From positions 1-63,881 of the forward strand of contig NZ_RQXT01000043.1 in the NCBI RefSeq assembly GCF_003863365.1: a DNA stretch of 63,881 nucleotides. Direction: 5' to 3'. The translations under genes were made by a program, and so were the position numbers. The DNA comes from Mesorhizobium tamadayense (GTDB taxonomy: Bacteria; Pseudomonadota; Alphaproteobacteria; Rhizobiales; Rhizobiaceae). The notes beneath the pieces were generated by a model. That model did not search any database and was not told where the DNA came from. It was given only the letters and a program-made list of their open reading frames with translations. This document shows positions 25,488 to 33,765 of the stretch, piece after piece; the stretch's first letter is position 1, and each line of letters opens with the position of its first letter.

Positions 25488-25826
25488 TCAATCGCCTTCG
25501 CCGGGTTCGGGCGAGAAATATTTCTCGAACTTTCCAGCCTCACCGTCGAAGGTCTTGGCGTCCGCCGGCGGCTCTTTCTTGGCGGTGATGTTGGGCCATT
25601 TCTCGGCGTATTCGGAGTTGACCTGCAACCATTTGTCGAGGCCCGGCTCGGTATCCGGCTTGATCGCGTCGGCCGGGCATTCCGGCTCGCAGACGCCGCA
25701 GTCGATGCACTCGTCGGGATGGATGACGAGCATGTTCTCGCCTTCGTAGAAGCAGTCGACTGGACAGACCTCGATGCAGTCCATGTATTTGCATTTTATG
25801 CAATTGTCGGTCACGACATAGGTCAT
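25488..25826 (-). CDS. fdxA: Ferredoxin, 7Fe-8S type
   Basis: Predicted 112-residue soluble electron carrier. Two cluster motifs are present near the N-terminus: CIKCKYMDCIEVCPVDCF, whose spacing fits one 3Fe-4S cluster, and CIDCGVCEPECPADAI for one 4Fe-4S cluster. The C-terminal 50 residues (from EPGLDKWLQVNSEYAEKWPN) are the extension typical of Azotobacter FdI/FdxA-type ferredoxins. The place between an S4 protein/helicase and carD fits the usual order in rhizobial genomes as I know it. The electron partner is unknown. Confidence 0.93.
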   Translation of the reverse strand: MTYVVTDNCIKCKYMDCIEVCPVDCFYEGENMLVIHPDECIDCGVCEPECPADAIKPDTEPGLDKWLQVNSEYAEKWPNITAKKEPPADAKTFDGEAGKFEKYFSPEPGEGD

Positions 25827-25851
25827 CGCAGGCTCCGGGACGTCCCGATTT

Positions 25852-25955
25852 ATTAGAGCGACGTGCGTCCTTTCGGACGCACAAAGTACGCTCTAACACG
25901 TTGAATCTGCGCATCGTGCTTTCCGAAAAGCGAGTCCGATTTTCGCGCCGATGCG
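25852..25955. repeat. Dispersed palindromic repeat upstream of fdxA
   Basis: A repeat with a strong hairpin (AGAGCGACGTGCGTCC, then TTTCG, then GGACGCAC...GCTCT) followed by CGCATCGTGCTTTCCGAAAA and GATTTTCG. I recognise this as a common intergenic repeat of Rhizobiales. It lies in the fdxA promoter region. Confidence 0.65.
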
Positions 25956-26077
25956 GCAGCCTTTTCAGGTGAGGTAACGCCTTTGCCCGCCGCATGCAAG
26001 GGCGGGGCTTGCGGCCATGGCCGGCGTCGGGAAATGGAATTCCAGCCCTTTGCCGCCTGAGGTCCCGTTGGACCTGT

Positions 26078-26464
26078 TCAGTCGTCGCCGAGCAGCCGAT
26101 CGGTTTGCCGGCGCTCGCGCTTGGTCGGGCGGCCACTGCCGGTCTCGCGCAGCGCCGGAATGGCGTCGGGAACCGTCTCGCCCCTCGGTGCCGGCGGCGG
26201 CGACATGTCCTCATAGAGCGTGCGCGCCTCTTCGGCCGGGCCGCGCCGGGTTCCTGCCCCAAGCACCTTCCAGACCAGGATGCGCCGCTCGAGCGTGATG
26301 GTCAGAACGTCGCCGGCCTTGACCAGATCGGAGGCCTGCGCTGCTTTGTCGCGATTGATGCGGACGCGTCCGGCAACCACGAGTTTTGCCGCCAGCGACC
26401 GCGATTTCACCGCGCGCGAGAAGAACAGCCATTTGTCGATGCGCTGGCGCCCTTCTCCAACCAT
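26078..26464 (-). CDS. S4-domain RNA-binding protein (Hsp15-like)
   Basis: Predicted 128-residue cytoplasmic protein with an N-terminal S4 domain (GRQRIDKWLFFSRAVKSRSL...VVAGRVRINRDKAAQASDLV) and a basic C-terminal extension ending in KRERRQTDRLLGDD. The architecture matches Hsp15 (HslR), which rescues stalled 50S subunits in Escherichia coli. The gene follows the helicase gene on the same strand with a 15-bp gap, so the two are probably co-transcribed; an RNA-related role for the pair is therefore likely. Confidence 0.85.
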   Translation of the reverse strand: MVGEGRQRIDKWLFFSRAVKSRSLAAKLVVAGRVRINRDKAAQASDLVKAGDVLTITLERRILVWKVLGAGTRRGPAEEARTLYEDMSPPPAPRGETVPDAIPALRETGSGRPTKRERRQTDRLLGDD

Positions 26465-26479
26465 CGCAACCGGCCGAGG

Positions 26480-29400
26480 CTACTTCTTCAGCTGGTCGCG
26501 CAAGGCGGCGAGCTTGGCGAAGGGCGAATCCGGGTCGAAGCGCTGCGGGCGCTCCTCGCGCGGCTTGCCCTGGAAGGCCGGCTTGTCGGCGGAGGCGTTG
26601 CCCTTGCCGTCCTGCCTGTTGCCTTTCCAGTCCGGGCGGCCCTCGCGGCGGTCGGGGCGCTCGCCCTGCGGCCTGCCTTCACGGCGTTCGCCGCCTTCGC
26701 GTTCCGGTCTCGGCTTGAACTTCGAGCGATCGAAGCGCGGCTTGCCGGCGCCGTCGCGCTGGTCGCGGCGGCCTTCATGGGCGGGCCGATCGCCGGCCTG
26801 GCTGCCCTCGGCGACTGCCTGGCCTTCGGGTGCCACCTGGCCGTTGCGGGGACGATTGTCGCGGCGGTTGTCATGGTGGCGGTGGCGCGGGCGCTGATGG
26901 TCGAAACGGGCCTGCCGCCACAAAAGGATCGGCTTCGGCTCTTCCTGCTCGGCGGGCGGTTCGCCAGCGTTACCCTCCCCCTCGTGGGGAGAGTCGGCGC
27001 GCAGCGCCGGGGCGGGGGACGCGTCGGCGCTGTTAGCATTACCTGCATCGTCGGCGCCGTCACCCGCGTCGCTTCGCGCCGCGACCTCCCCCATCGAGGG
27101 GGAGGTGGGCGCTTCGGCGATTCCTTGCGTCGTGGAGGCAGCTTCCGCCTCGGTGGCAGGCTCCGCAGCCTCGCCGGCAGCGGGTTCGATCGCGTTTTCG
27201 GCCGTAGCGTCCGCCGCCTCACGCGCTTCGGCTACGGTCTCCGAGCTCTCGGCAGACGCTTCGGCGGCAGCTTCAGCTGCCGGCACCTCGGCCGCCTGCG
27301 CAGCGCGCGCGGCCTCTTCCGCAGCGAGCTTCGCGGCGGCGGCTTCGCGGGCGGCATTGTCCAGCGCGTCGAGCTTGGCCTTCACCTCGGCGGTCGGCTT
27401 CGGCTCGGAGCGATAGCCCAGGCCTTTGAGGATCTCTTCCATGTCGTCGGCGGTGGCGCCGAGGATCGACATCATCGGCGGCGTCACCATGAAGGCGTGG
27501 CCGTCATAGGCGCCGTCGGGGCGCTGGCCGAGGCCGGGCTTCCAGTTGGTCGCCGGACGGATGAAGTCGGCCAGCCGTTCCAGGATGTCGACGCGCACGG
27601 CGCGACGACCGAGATTGCGGTAGCCGGCGAGCTTGTAGAAGGTCTTGTCGAAGGCCGGGTCGATGACCACCGAGGTGCGGCCCGACGCCAGCGCATGCAC
27701 CACGTCGCCGAAGCCGGGCTTGTCCTTGCCGTCGTTCTGCAGCGCCCAGAGGAGCGTGACCAGCCCGGCCGGCGCCGGCTTGATCAGCGCCGGCACGAAG
27801 ACGTGGTAGGCGCCGAAGCGCACGCCCAGCCGGCGCAGCGCGGCGCGGCCTTCCTGGTCGAGCGACTTCATTTCGTCGGCGATGTCGCGGCGGTTGATGA
27901 GGCCGAAATGCTCGACGAGCTGGAAGGCGATGCCGCGGGCGATGCCGGCCAGCTGCTCGGCATTCTTCAAATCGACCAGCGGCTTCAGCAGCGATTCGAT
28001 CTGGAAATTGACGAAACGCTCGGCGCGCGCCGCGACCTTGTCGCGGGCGGGCCCGGTGAGCTGCTCGTCGGCAAGCAGCACAAGGCGCGGCTTCAGCGCT
28101 TCGTCGCCGGCAACCAGCGTGCCGATCGGCGCGCCGATCCAGCGCAATATGCCGTCCGAGCCCAATGCCAGATCGCCGTTGGCGCAGGCGGCGAAGCGCT
28201 CGGCACGCGCCTCGAACTCCGTGCTGAGCGCCTTCTGGGCAGCGGTGCGCACCGCCTTGGCGTCCTCGCCGCCGGCGCTCTGGTCGGCGGTGAAGCGGAA
28301 CCCCTGCAGCTCGCCGACGTGATGGCCTTCGACGAGGACGGTTCCGGTTGGGCTGATTTCGGCTTCAGGCATAGTATTTTCTCTAAGGCGCCGCATGAGG
28401 ACGGAAGTCCTGCGGTCTACGAAGCGTTTCGTCAACCGCTCATGCAGCGCATCCGACAATCTGTCTTCGATTTCGCGCGTCTTTTCCTGCCAGTGTAGCT
28501 GATCGGCCAGCCAGCCCGGCCGATTGGAGACGAAGGTCCAGGTGCGGATCTGGGCGATCCGGTGCGACAGCGTGTCGATATCGCCGTCCGTCGTGTCGGC
28601 CCGCCGCACCTGCTCGGCCATGTAATTCCCATCGACATGGCCATGGCGTGCAAGGTCCATGTAGATCGAGGCGATAAGGTCGGCATGCTGAGCCGGCGCG
28701 ATCTTGCGGTAGTCGGGCAGCGCGCAGGCTTCCCAAAGCAGCGCCACGCGCTCCCTGCCGGTGGCGAGCGCCCTGATGTCCGCGTCGCGCGACAGGTGTT
28801 CCAGCGCCTGGGCATCGACCGCCGGCAAGGCCCGGGTCAGCCCTTCGACCGGCGCGTTGGTCTCGATCGAACGCTTCAACGCGTCCAGGCTGGTGAAATC
28901 GAAATCGGCGGTGCGCCACTGCAGCACCTTCACGGGGTCGAAATCGTGCCCCTCGATCTTCTTGACCAGATCCTCGTCGAACGGATCGACCTGGCCTGTC
29001 ACACCGAACGTGCCGTCACGCAGGTGGCGGCCGGCACGGCCGGCGATCTGGCCGAGCTCGGCTGCGGTCAGGTTGCGGTACTGGTAGCCGTCGAACTTGC
29101 GGTTCTGGGCGAAGGCGACGTGCTCGAGGTCGAGGTTCAGCCCCATGCCGATGGCGTCGGTGGCGACCAGATAGTCGACATCGCCCGACTGGAACAGCGC
29201 CACCTGGGCGTTGCGGGTGCGGGGACTGAGCGCGCCGAGAACGACGGCAGCACCTCCCTGCTGGCGGCGGATCAGCTCGGCAATCGCATAGACCTCGTCG
29301 GCGGAGAAGGCGACGATCGCCGTGCGCCGCGGCAGGCGGGTGAGCTTCTTCGAGCCGGCATAGGCAAGGTGCGACAGCCGCGGCCGCGTCACCACCGAGA

Positions 29401-29851
29401 CGCCCTTCAGCAGGCGCTGCAGGATGCCGTGCATGGTGGCGGCGCCCAGAAGCAGCGTCTCCTGGCGGCCGCGCAGATGCAGGATGCGGTCGGTGAAGAT
29501 GTGGCCGCGTTCGAAGTCGCCGGCAAGCTGCACCTCGTCGATGGCGACAAACGCCGCATCGGTCTCGTGCGGCATCGCCTCGACGGTGCAGACAGAATAT
29601 TTCGCGCTCGCCGGAACGATCTTCTCTTCGCCGGTGACCAGCGCCACCTTGTGGGCGCCGACCTTCTCGCAGACGCGGGTATAGACCTCTCGGGCAAGCA
29701 GCCTCAGCGGCAGGCCGATGACGCCGGTTTCGTGCGCCACCATGCGCTCGATGGCGAGATGGGTCTTGCCGGTGTTGGTGGGGCCGAGCACGGCCGTCAC
29801 GTCGCGGCCCGAAAGGATCAGCGGCTGGGTGTGTTTCGGCTGGATGTTCAT
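26480..29851 (-). CDS. SUV3-type DEAD/DExH RNA helicase with long basic tail
   Basis: Predicted 1123-residue helicase related to mitochondrial SUV3/SUPV3L1. Walker A GPTNTGKT lies at 23-30, motif II DEVQ at 105-108 and motif VI QIAGRAGRH in the second RecA-like domain, followed by the SUV3 helical C-terminal domain. Residues from about 850 on are Ala/Glu-rich, then an Arg/Lys/Gly-rich tail (GGERREGRPQGERPDRREGR) probably binds RNA. Residues about 915-960 are encoded by a palindromic repeat element inserted in frame. The start at 29851 begins next to the helicase core; an ATG at 29968 would add 39 residues without recognisable motif. Confidence 0.88.
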   Translation of the reverse strand: MNIQPKHTQPLILSGRDVTAVLGPTNTGKTHLAIERMVAHETGVIGLPLRLLAREVYTRVCEKVGAHKVALVTGEEKIVPASAKYSVCTVEAMPHETDAAFVAIDEVQLAGDFERGHIFTDRILHLRGRQETLLLGAATMHGILQRLLKGVSVVTRPRLSHLAYAGSKKLTRLPRRTAIVAFSADEVYAIAELIRRQQGGAAVVLGALSPRTRNAQVALFQSGDVDYLVATDAIGMGLNLDLEHVAFAQNRKFDGYQYRNLTAAELGQIAGRAGRHLRDGTFGVTGQVDPFDEDLVKKIEGHDFDPVKVLQWRTADFDFTSLDALKRSIETNAPVEGLTRALPAVDAQALEHLSRDADIRALATGRERVALLWEACALPDYRKIAPAQHADLIASIYMDLARHGHVDGNYMAEQVRRADTTDGDIDTLSHRIAQIRTWTFVSNRPGWLADQLHWQEKTREIEDRLSDALHERLTKRFVDRRTSVLMRRLRENTMPEAEISPTGTVLVEGHHVGELQGFRFTADQSAGGEDAKAVRTAAQKALSTEFEARAERFAACANGDLALGSDGILRWIGAPIGTLVAGDEALKPRLVLLADEQLTGPARDKVAARAERFVNFQIESLLKPLVDLKNAEQLAGIARGIAFQLVEHFGLINRRDIADEMKSLDQEGRAALRRLGVRFGAYHVFVPALIKPAPAGLVTLLWALQNDGKDKPGFGDVVHALASGRTSVVIDPAFDKTFYKLAGYRNLGRRAVRVDILERLADFIRPATNWKPGLGQRPDGAYDGHAFMVTPPMMSILGATADDMEEILKGLGYRSEPKPTAEVKAKLDALDNAAREAAAAKLAAEEAARAAQAAEVPAAEAAAEASAESSETVAEAREAADATAENAIEPAAGEAAEPATEAEAASTTQGIAEAPTSPSMGEVAARSDAGDGADDAGNANSADASPAPALRADSPHEGEGNAGEPPAEQEEPKPILLWRQARFDHQRPRHRHHDNRRDNRPRNGQVAPEGQAVAEGSQAGDRPAHEGRRDQRDGAGKPRFDRSKFKPRPEREGGERREGRPQGERPDRREGRPDWKGNRQDGKGNASADKPAFQGKPREERPQRFDPDSPFAKLAALRDQLKK
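26971..27107. repeat. Palindromic element inserted in frame in the helicase gene
   Basis: Two hairpin-forming arms, CCTCCCCCTCGTGGGGAG at the left and CTCCCCCATCGAGGGGGAGG at the right, flank a core containing CGTCGCTTCGCGCCGCGACC. It resembles the intergenic elements at 9681-9857 and 13934-14092. Translated on the minus strand it gives TSPSMGEVAARSDAGDGADD... and ...APALRADSPHEGEG, and the reading frame stays open across it. Confidence 0.75.
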
Positions 29852-30022
29852 CGGCTCGGAAATAAGGCTTTCTGCCGCTTGTTGTCGGGAACGCGACGGG
29901 GCCGCCGCGTGTGACAGGCGACACATAAGGATTTCAGACGCGAAGCGAAAGCGGAATGTTCCCATCAAGAGATGGCGCGACGACAGGCAAGGTCAAATCC
30001 GCCGTCGATTAACGGATGGAAC

Positions 30023-30332
30023 GAGTCTGGAACGAATCGGCGACGAATCACTGACTCGTTCTGATTCAGGTTTTGTTCACGGCTATATGTGGATTTTTTG
30101 ACGATGAGTCTCACCACATGCTGAATCCGGGAACTGGCCCGTTTCATGCTTGGCCAGGCAAGCTCCGAGGCGCCGTTAACCTTTGCCGGTGAACGATCGT
30201 CTCCTGCTCGAGCGTAGCCGCCAAGATTATGAAATGGTTGATCTTTCCTAACCGCCGTTAATCTTTTCGGCGGCATTTCCGGCTCTCGGCGTTAACTTTT
30301 CGGCCAAAGCCGGAACGAATCGGCGACGAATC
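30023..30332. promoter_or_regulatory. Cluster of nine GANTC sites in a 727-bp non-coding region
   Basis: Nine GANTC sites (CcrM methylation targets) start at 30023, 30034, 30045, 30053, 30063, 30106, 30123, 30317 and 30328. The first five are 8-11 bp apart. GGAACGAATCGGCGACGAAT occurs twice (about 30029 and 30312). Four GTTAA half-sites lie at about 30175-30450. One near-consensus DnaA box (TTGTCCACA) is at 30378, and a weaker TTTCCCACA is at 30423. The whole gap 29852-30578 contains no supported gene. Confidence 0.6.
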
Positions 30333-30504
30333 AGCGCTCGACGCGTTTTCCCGGTTTGTTCACCCCTAGATATGGTGTTGTCCACAGCTTGCGCACCGAT
30401 AACTCACAGCTTGTGAACCGGATTTCCCACAAGGCGCGCGGAGACCGTTAACCTTTGCGTGCCGAATTGAGGCAGGCGCGATGCAGCCGGCTTAGAGACG
30501 CAGA

Positions 30505-30542
30505 CGAAAAAACAGGCGGCCCGGTTTGCTCCGGACCGCCTG
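30505..30542 (-). terminator. Terminator of phbB
   Basis: On the minus strand, a 12-bp stem (CAGGCGGTCCGG with CCGGGCCGCCTG, one mismatch) with a 6-nt loop is followed by TTTTTTCG, about 35 bp after the phbB stop. Confidence 0.85.
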
Positions 30543-30578
30543 CCATCGATGTCGCCAGACTTCAGGCGAAATAAGATC

Positions 30579-31304
30579 TCAGGTGAAATATTGGCCGCCA
30601 TTGGCGCTGATCGTCGAGCCGGTGATGAAGCCGGCCTCGTCCGACGCCAGGAAGACGACGCAGCGCGCCACCTCTTCCGGCTCGCCGAGACGGCCGACCG
30701 GAATCTGCGGGATGATGCGCTCGGCGAGCACCTTCTCGTCGATCGCCTTGACCATCTCGGTGGCGATGTAGCCGGGGCAGATGACGTTGACAGTGATGCC
30801 GGCGCGGGCGCCTTCCTGGGCTAGCGCCTTCGAGAAGCCGATGTCGCCGGCCTTGGCGGCGGAGTAGTTGACCTGGCCGGCCTGGCCCTTCTGGCCGTTG
30901 ATCGAGGAGATGGTGATGACGCGGCCGAACTTGCGGTCGCGCATGCCGCTCCACAGCGGATGCGTCATGTTGAAGACGCCGGAGAGGTTGGTGTCGACGA
31001 CCTCCTTCCACTGCTCGCGGGTCATCTTGTGGAACATGGCGTCGCGGGTGATGCCGGCATTGTTGACCAGCACCGAGACCGGGCCGAGATCGGCCTCGAC
31101 CTGCTTGATGCCGGCGGCGCAGGCGTCATAGTCGGCGACCGACCATTTGTAGACGGGAATGCTAGTCTCGGCCTTGAATTTTGCGGCCGCTTCGTCGTTG
31201 CCGGCATAGTTCGCGGCGACCGAATAACCGGCCTTCTTCAGGGCGACCGATATCGCCGCGCCGATGCCGCGCGATCCACCGGTGACGATTGCGACTTTGG
31301 TCAT
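30579..31304 (-). CDS. phbB: Acetoacetyl-CoA reductase
   Basis: Predicted 241-residue SDR enzyme that reduces acetoacetyl-CoA to (R)-3-hydroxybutyryl-CoA with NADPH, the second step of poly-3-hydroxybutyrate (PHB) synthesis. TGGSRGIG (8-15) binds the cofactor, NNAG is at 81-84, and the catalytic residues are Ser134, Tyr147 and Lys151 (YSAAK). The C-terminus SANGGQYFT is typical of PhbB. It lies downstream of phbA on the same strand, 128 bp away, with a repeat-built hairpin between them. Confidence 0.95.
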   Translation of the reverse strand: MTKVAIVTGGSRGIGAAISVALKKAGYSVAANYAGNDEAAAKFKAETSIPVYKWSVADYDACAAGIKQVEADLGPVSVLVNNAGITRDAMFHKMTREQWKEVVDTNLSGVFNMTHPLWSGMRDRKFGRVITISSINGQKGQAGQVNYSAAKAGDIGFSKALAQEGARAGITVNVICPGYIATEMVKAIDEKVLAERIIPQIPVGRLGEPEEVARCVVFLASDEAGFITGSTISANGGQYFT

Positions 31305-31329
31305 GCTGTTCTCCTCCCTTTGGTCGGAG

Positions 31330-31434
31330 GAGCGAGTAGGGAGTAGCGAGTAGCGAGTAGGAATCTAATGTCCCCTCGCGCGAACGCCATTCTTCCCTAT
31401 TCGCTACTCCCTATTCGCTATTCGCTATTCGCTC
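31330..31434. repeat. Facing 7-bp tandem repeats forming a large inverted repeat
   Basis: The left arm (31330-31361) is four copies of a GAGTAGC/GAGTAGG heptamer. The right arm (about 31397-31432) is five copies of CTATTCG/CTACTCC. The arms are largely complementary and could pair in the phbA-phbB transcript. The right arm touches the phbA stop codon. Confidence 0.85.
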
Positions 31435-32620
31435 AGTTCAACGCTTCCACGCACATCGCCACGCCCATGCCGCCGCCGATGCAAAGCGTCGCAATCCCCT
31501 TCCTGGCGCCGCGGCGGCGCATCTCATAGACCAGCGTGTTGAGAACGCGGGCGCCGGAGGCGCCGATCGGATGGCCGATGGCGATGGCGCCGCCATTGAC
31601 GTTGACGATCGAGGGATCCCAGCCCATGCCCTTGTTGACGGCGCAGGCCTGCGCGGCGAAGGCCTCGTTGGCCTCGACGAGATCGAGATCCTTGACCGAC
31701 CAGCCGGCCTTCTCCAGCGCCCTCTTCGAGGCCGGGATCGGGCCGGTGCCCATGATCGCCGGATCGACACCGGCGGTCGCCCAGGAGGCGATGCGGACCA
31801 GCGGGGTGATGCCGCGCCTGGCAGCCTCGGCCTCGGTCATCAGCAGCGCGCCGGCGGCGCCGTCATTGAGGCCTGAAGCATTGGCGGCGGTGACGGTGCC
31901 GTCCTTGTCGAAAGCCGGCTTCAGCTTGGTCATGGCATCCAGCGTCGCGCCGTGACGGATATACTCGTCCTGGTCGACGATGGTGTCGCCCTTCCTGCCC
32001 TTGATGGTGACGGCGACGATCTCGTCCTTGAACTTGCCGGCTTTCTGCGCCGCTTCGGCCTTGTTCTGGGAGGCGAGCGCGAACTCGTCCTGGTCGTCGC
32101 GGGTGATCTGGAACTGCCGGGCGACGTTCTCGGCGGTGTTGCCCATGTGGTAGCCGTTGAAGGCATCCCACAGGCCATCCTTGATCATGGTGTCGATCAT
32201 CTTGTAGTCGCCCATCTTGACGCCGGCGCGCAGGTGCTGGGCGTGCGGCGACAGCGACATCGATTCCTGGCCACCGGCGACGATCACCCTGGCGTCGCCG
32301 GTGGCGATCTGCTGCATGCCGAGCGCGATGGCCCGTAAGCCCGAGCCGCAAACCTGGTTGAGGCCCCAGGCGGTCGTCTCCTTGGGCAGGCCGGCATTGA
32401 TGGAAGCCTGGCGGGCCGGGTTCTGGCCTTGAGCGGCGGTCAGCACCTGGCCGAGGATGACTTCGTCCACCTCTCCCGCCTCGACGCCGGCGCGCGCAAG
32501 CAATTCCTTGATGACCACGGCGCCGAGTTCATGCGCCGGCGTGGCGGCGAAACTACCATTGAAGGAGCCGACCGCTGTGCGGGCGGCGCTGGCGACGACG
32601 ATTGAGTTGGAAGCGGCCAT
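31433..32620 (-). CDS. phbA: Acetyl-CoA acetyltransferase (beta-ketothiolase)
   Basis: Predicted 395-residue thiolase condensing two acetyl-CoA to acetoacetyl-CoA, the entry step of PHB synthesis. The nucleophile is Cys91 in NQVCGSGLRAI. The C-terminal catalytic His is in GGAIAIGHPIGASG and the second Cys in LCIGGGMGVAM. The start at 32620 (MAASNSIVVASAARTAVGSF) is the family start; an ATG at 32686 would add a non-homologous leader. It is divergent from phaR, across a 305-bp region with a candidate PhaR site. Confidence 0.96.
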   Translation of the reverse strand: MAASNSIVVASAARTAVGSFNGSFAATPAHELGAVVIKELLARAGVEAGEVDEVILGQVLTAAQGQNPARQASINAGLPKETTAWGLNQVCGSGLRAIALGMQQIATGDARVIVAGGQESMSLSPHAQHLRAGVKMGDYKMIDTMIKDGLWDAFNGYHMGNTAENVARQFQITRDDQDEFALASQNKAEAAQKAGKFKDEIVAVTIKGRKGDTIVDQDEYIRHGATLDAMTKLKPAFDKDGTVTAANASGLNDGAAGALLMTEAEAARRGITPLVRIASWATAGVDPAIMGTGPIPASKRALEKAGWSVKDLDLVEANEAFAAQACAVNKGMGWDPSIVNVNGGAIAIGHPIGASGARVLNTLVYEMRRRGARKGIATLCIGGGMGVAMCVEALN

Positions 32621-32809
32621 TTTCTTCTCCAGACTTCGAGGTGTCGTGTTTTCGGCTATCGTTGAGGGCTTTTCTTGCCCGTTCAAGCACCTGAGTCAAA
32701 CCGGAAATGGGCATGGCCGCCATGCGCGGCAAGCAGGTCGGGCGCTTATCGTGACAGCGCAGCCGTCGCCATGCAGCACAATTTGCTCCGCCCATTCCGC
32801 ATTAAATGA

Positions 32810-32824
32810 TGCCGCACTGCACAA
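32810..32824. promoter_or_regulatory. Candidate PhaR operator between phbA and phaR
   Basis: TGCCGCACTGCACAA closely resembles TGCTGCACTGCAACA at 36205-36219 upstream of the patatin-like gene. Both are GCA/TGC-rich and near-palindromic, as reported for PhaR-type operators of alphaproteobacteria. Assignment is by resemblance and context only. Confidence 0.4.
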
Positions 32825-32925
32825 ACCACTTGGAATTGTGAGGCTTTTGCGCATATCCTCGACAAATGGCGCAATCGTTACCGGCCGCTTACTCTGAACG
32901 CGCCGGTATCCTGGGGAGGATACGG

Positions 32926-33519
32926 ATGGCCGCAAAAGACGACCCAATCGTCATCAAGAAATATGCCAACCGCCGGCTCTACAACACCGGCACCAGCACC
33001 TATGTGACGCTCGAGGATCTGGCCGACATGGTCAAGAAGGGCGAGGAGTTCACGGTGCAGGACGCCAAGACCGGCGATGACATCACGCATCCGGTGCTGA
33101 CCCAGATCATCTTCGAGCTGGAGAACAAGGACGGGCAGAACATGCTGCCGATCCCGTTCCTGCGCCAGCTGATCGCCTTCTACGGCGACCAGATGCAGAT
33201 GATCGTGCCGAGCTTCCTCGAACAGTCGATGATCGCCTTCTCCAAGGAGCAGGAGCGCTTCCGCGAGCAGCTCAAAGGCGCCTTCGGCAAGACGCCGATC
33301 GACATGATGAAGACGCCGATCAAGGCGCTGGAGGAGCAGACGCGGCGGAACGTCGAGATGTTCCAGAACGCCATGCGCATGTTCACGCCGTTCCCGCCGG
33401 CCGGCTCCAATTCCACGGCGCCCGCCGAGCCGCCGAAGAAGGACGAGAAATCCGACGACCTGCAGGAACTCAAAGCGCAGATCGCCGCCATGCAGCGCAA
33501 GCTCGACACCATGTCGTGA
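32926..33519 (+). CDS. phaR: Polyhydroxyalkanoate synthesis repressor
   Basis: Predicted 197-residue regulator (also called AniA/PhbF in related genera). The N-terminal DNA-binding domain has the signature KYANRRLYNTGTSTYVTLED. A second conserved block (PVLTQIIFELENKDGQNMLP) is followed by a coiled-coil-prone C-terminus (QELKAQIAAMQRKLDTMS). PhaR binds PHB granules and represses phasin and related genes when free; that is family knowledge. The start at 32926 has GGGGAGGA directly upstream; an ATG at 32866 lacks this. It is divergent from phbAB. Confidence 0.92.
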   Translation: MAAKDDPIVIKKYANRRLYNTGTSTYVTLEDLADMVKKGEEFTVQDAKTGDDITHPVLTQIIFELENKDGQNMLPIPFLRQLIAFYGDQMQMIVPSFLEQSMIAFSKEQERFREQLKGAFGKTPIDMMKTPIKALEEQTRRNVEMFQNAMRMFTPFPPAGSNSTAPAEPPKKDEKSDDLQELKAQIAAMQRKLDTMS

Positions 33520-33571
33520 CGGGCTTGTGTGGCGCTAGCAAACGTTTGAGATTAGCCGAAAAGGCCAATCC

Positions 33572-33733
33572 CTTCGTCATCCTCGGGCTTGACCCGAGGA
33601 TCAATGCCGTAACCGACGCCGTAAGGCGCACCGGCGCAGAATTCTGAACGGTAACAACGCCTTAATGGAACGGCATGGATCCTAGGGTCTGCGCGCGTCG
33701 CTCCCCTCCTTGCTTCGCCCTAGGATTGACGAC
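33572..33733. repeat. MITE-like palindromic element
   Basis: A 162-bp element with terminal inverted repeats TTCGTCATCC and (imperfect) GGATTGACGAC. It holds two inner hairpins joined by the conserved centre CGGCGCAGAATTCTGAACGG. It is the same family as 47423-47610 and the shorter 5170-5230. It fills most of the 246-bp gap between phaR and the next gene. Confidence 0.8.
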
Positions 33734-33765
33734 TTCAGACGCGTTCCGGCTAATCTTAGAAGCCA

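Noticed and set aside
25988..28498. Very long open frame on the plus strand opposite the S4 and helicase genes
   Set aside because: It is the antisense shadow of high-GC coding sequence; the minus strand has clear helicase and S4 motifs while this frame has none.
29937..29962. GGAAC-N17-CGTC on the minus strand upstream of the helicase
   Set aside because: The last base of the -10 element does not fit the EcfG consensus, and the site overlaps the alternative N-terminal extension. Not strong enough to call.
29852..30578. Chromosome replication origin
   Set aside because: Only one good DnaA-like box, no complete TTAA-N7-TTAAC, and no hemE or parAB next to it. Kept only as a regulatory cluster with an origin-like look.
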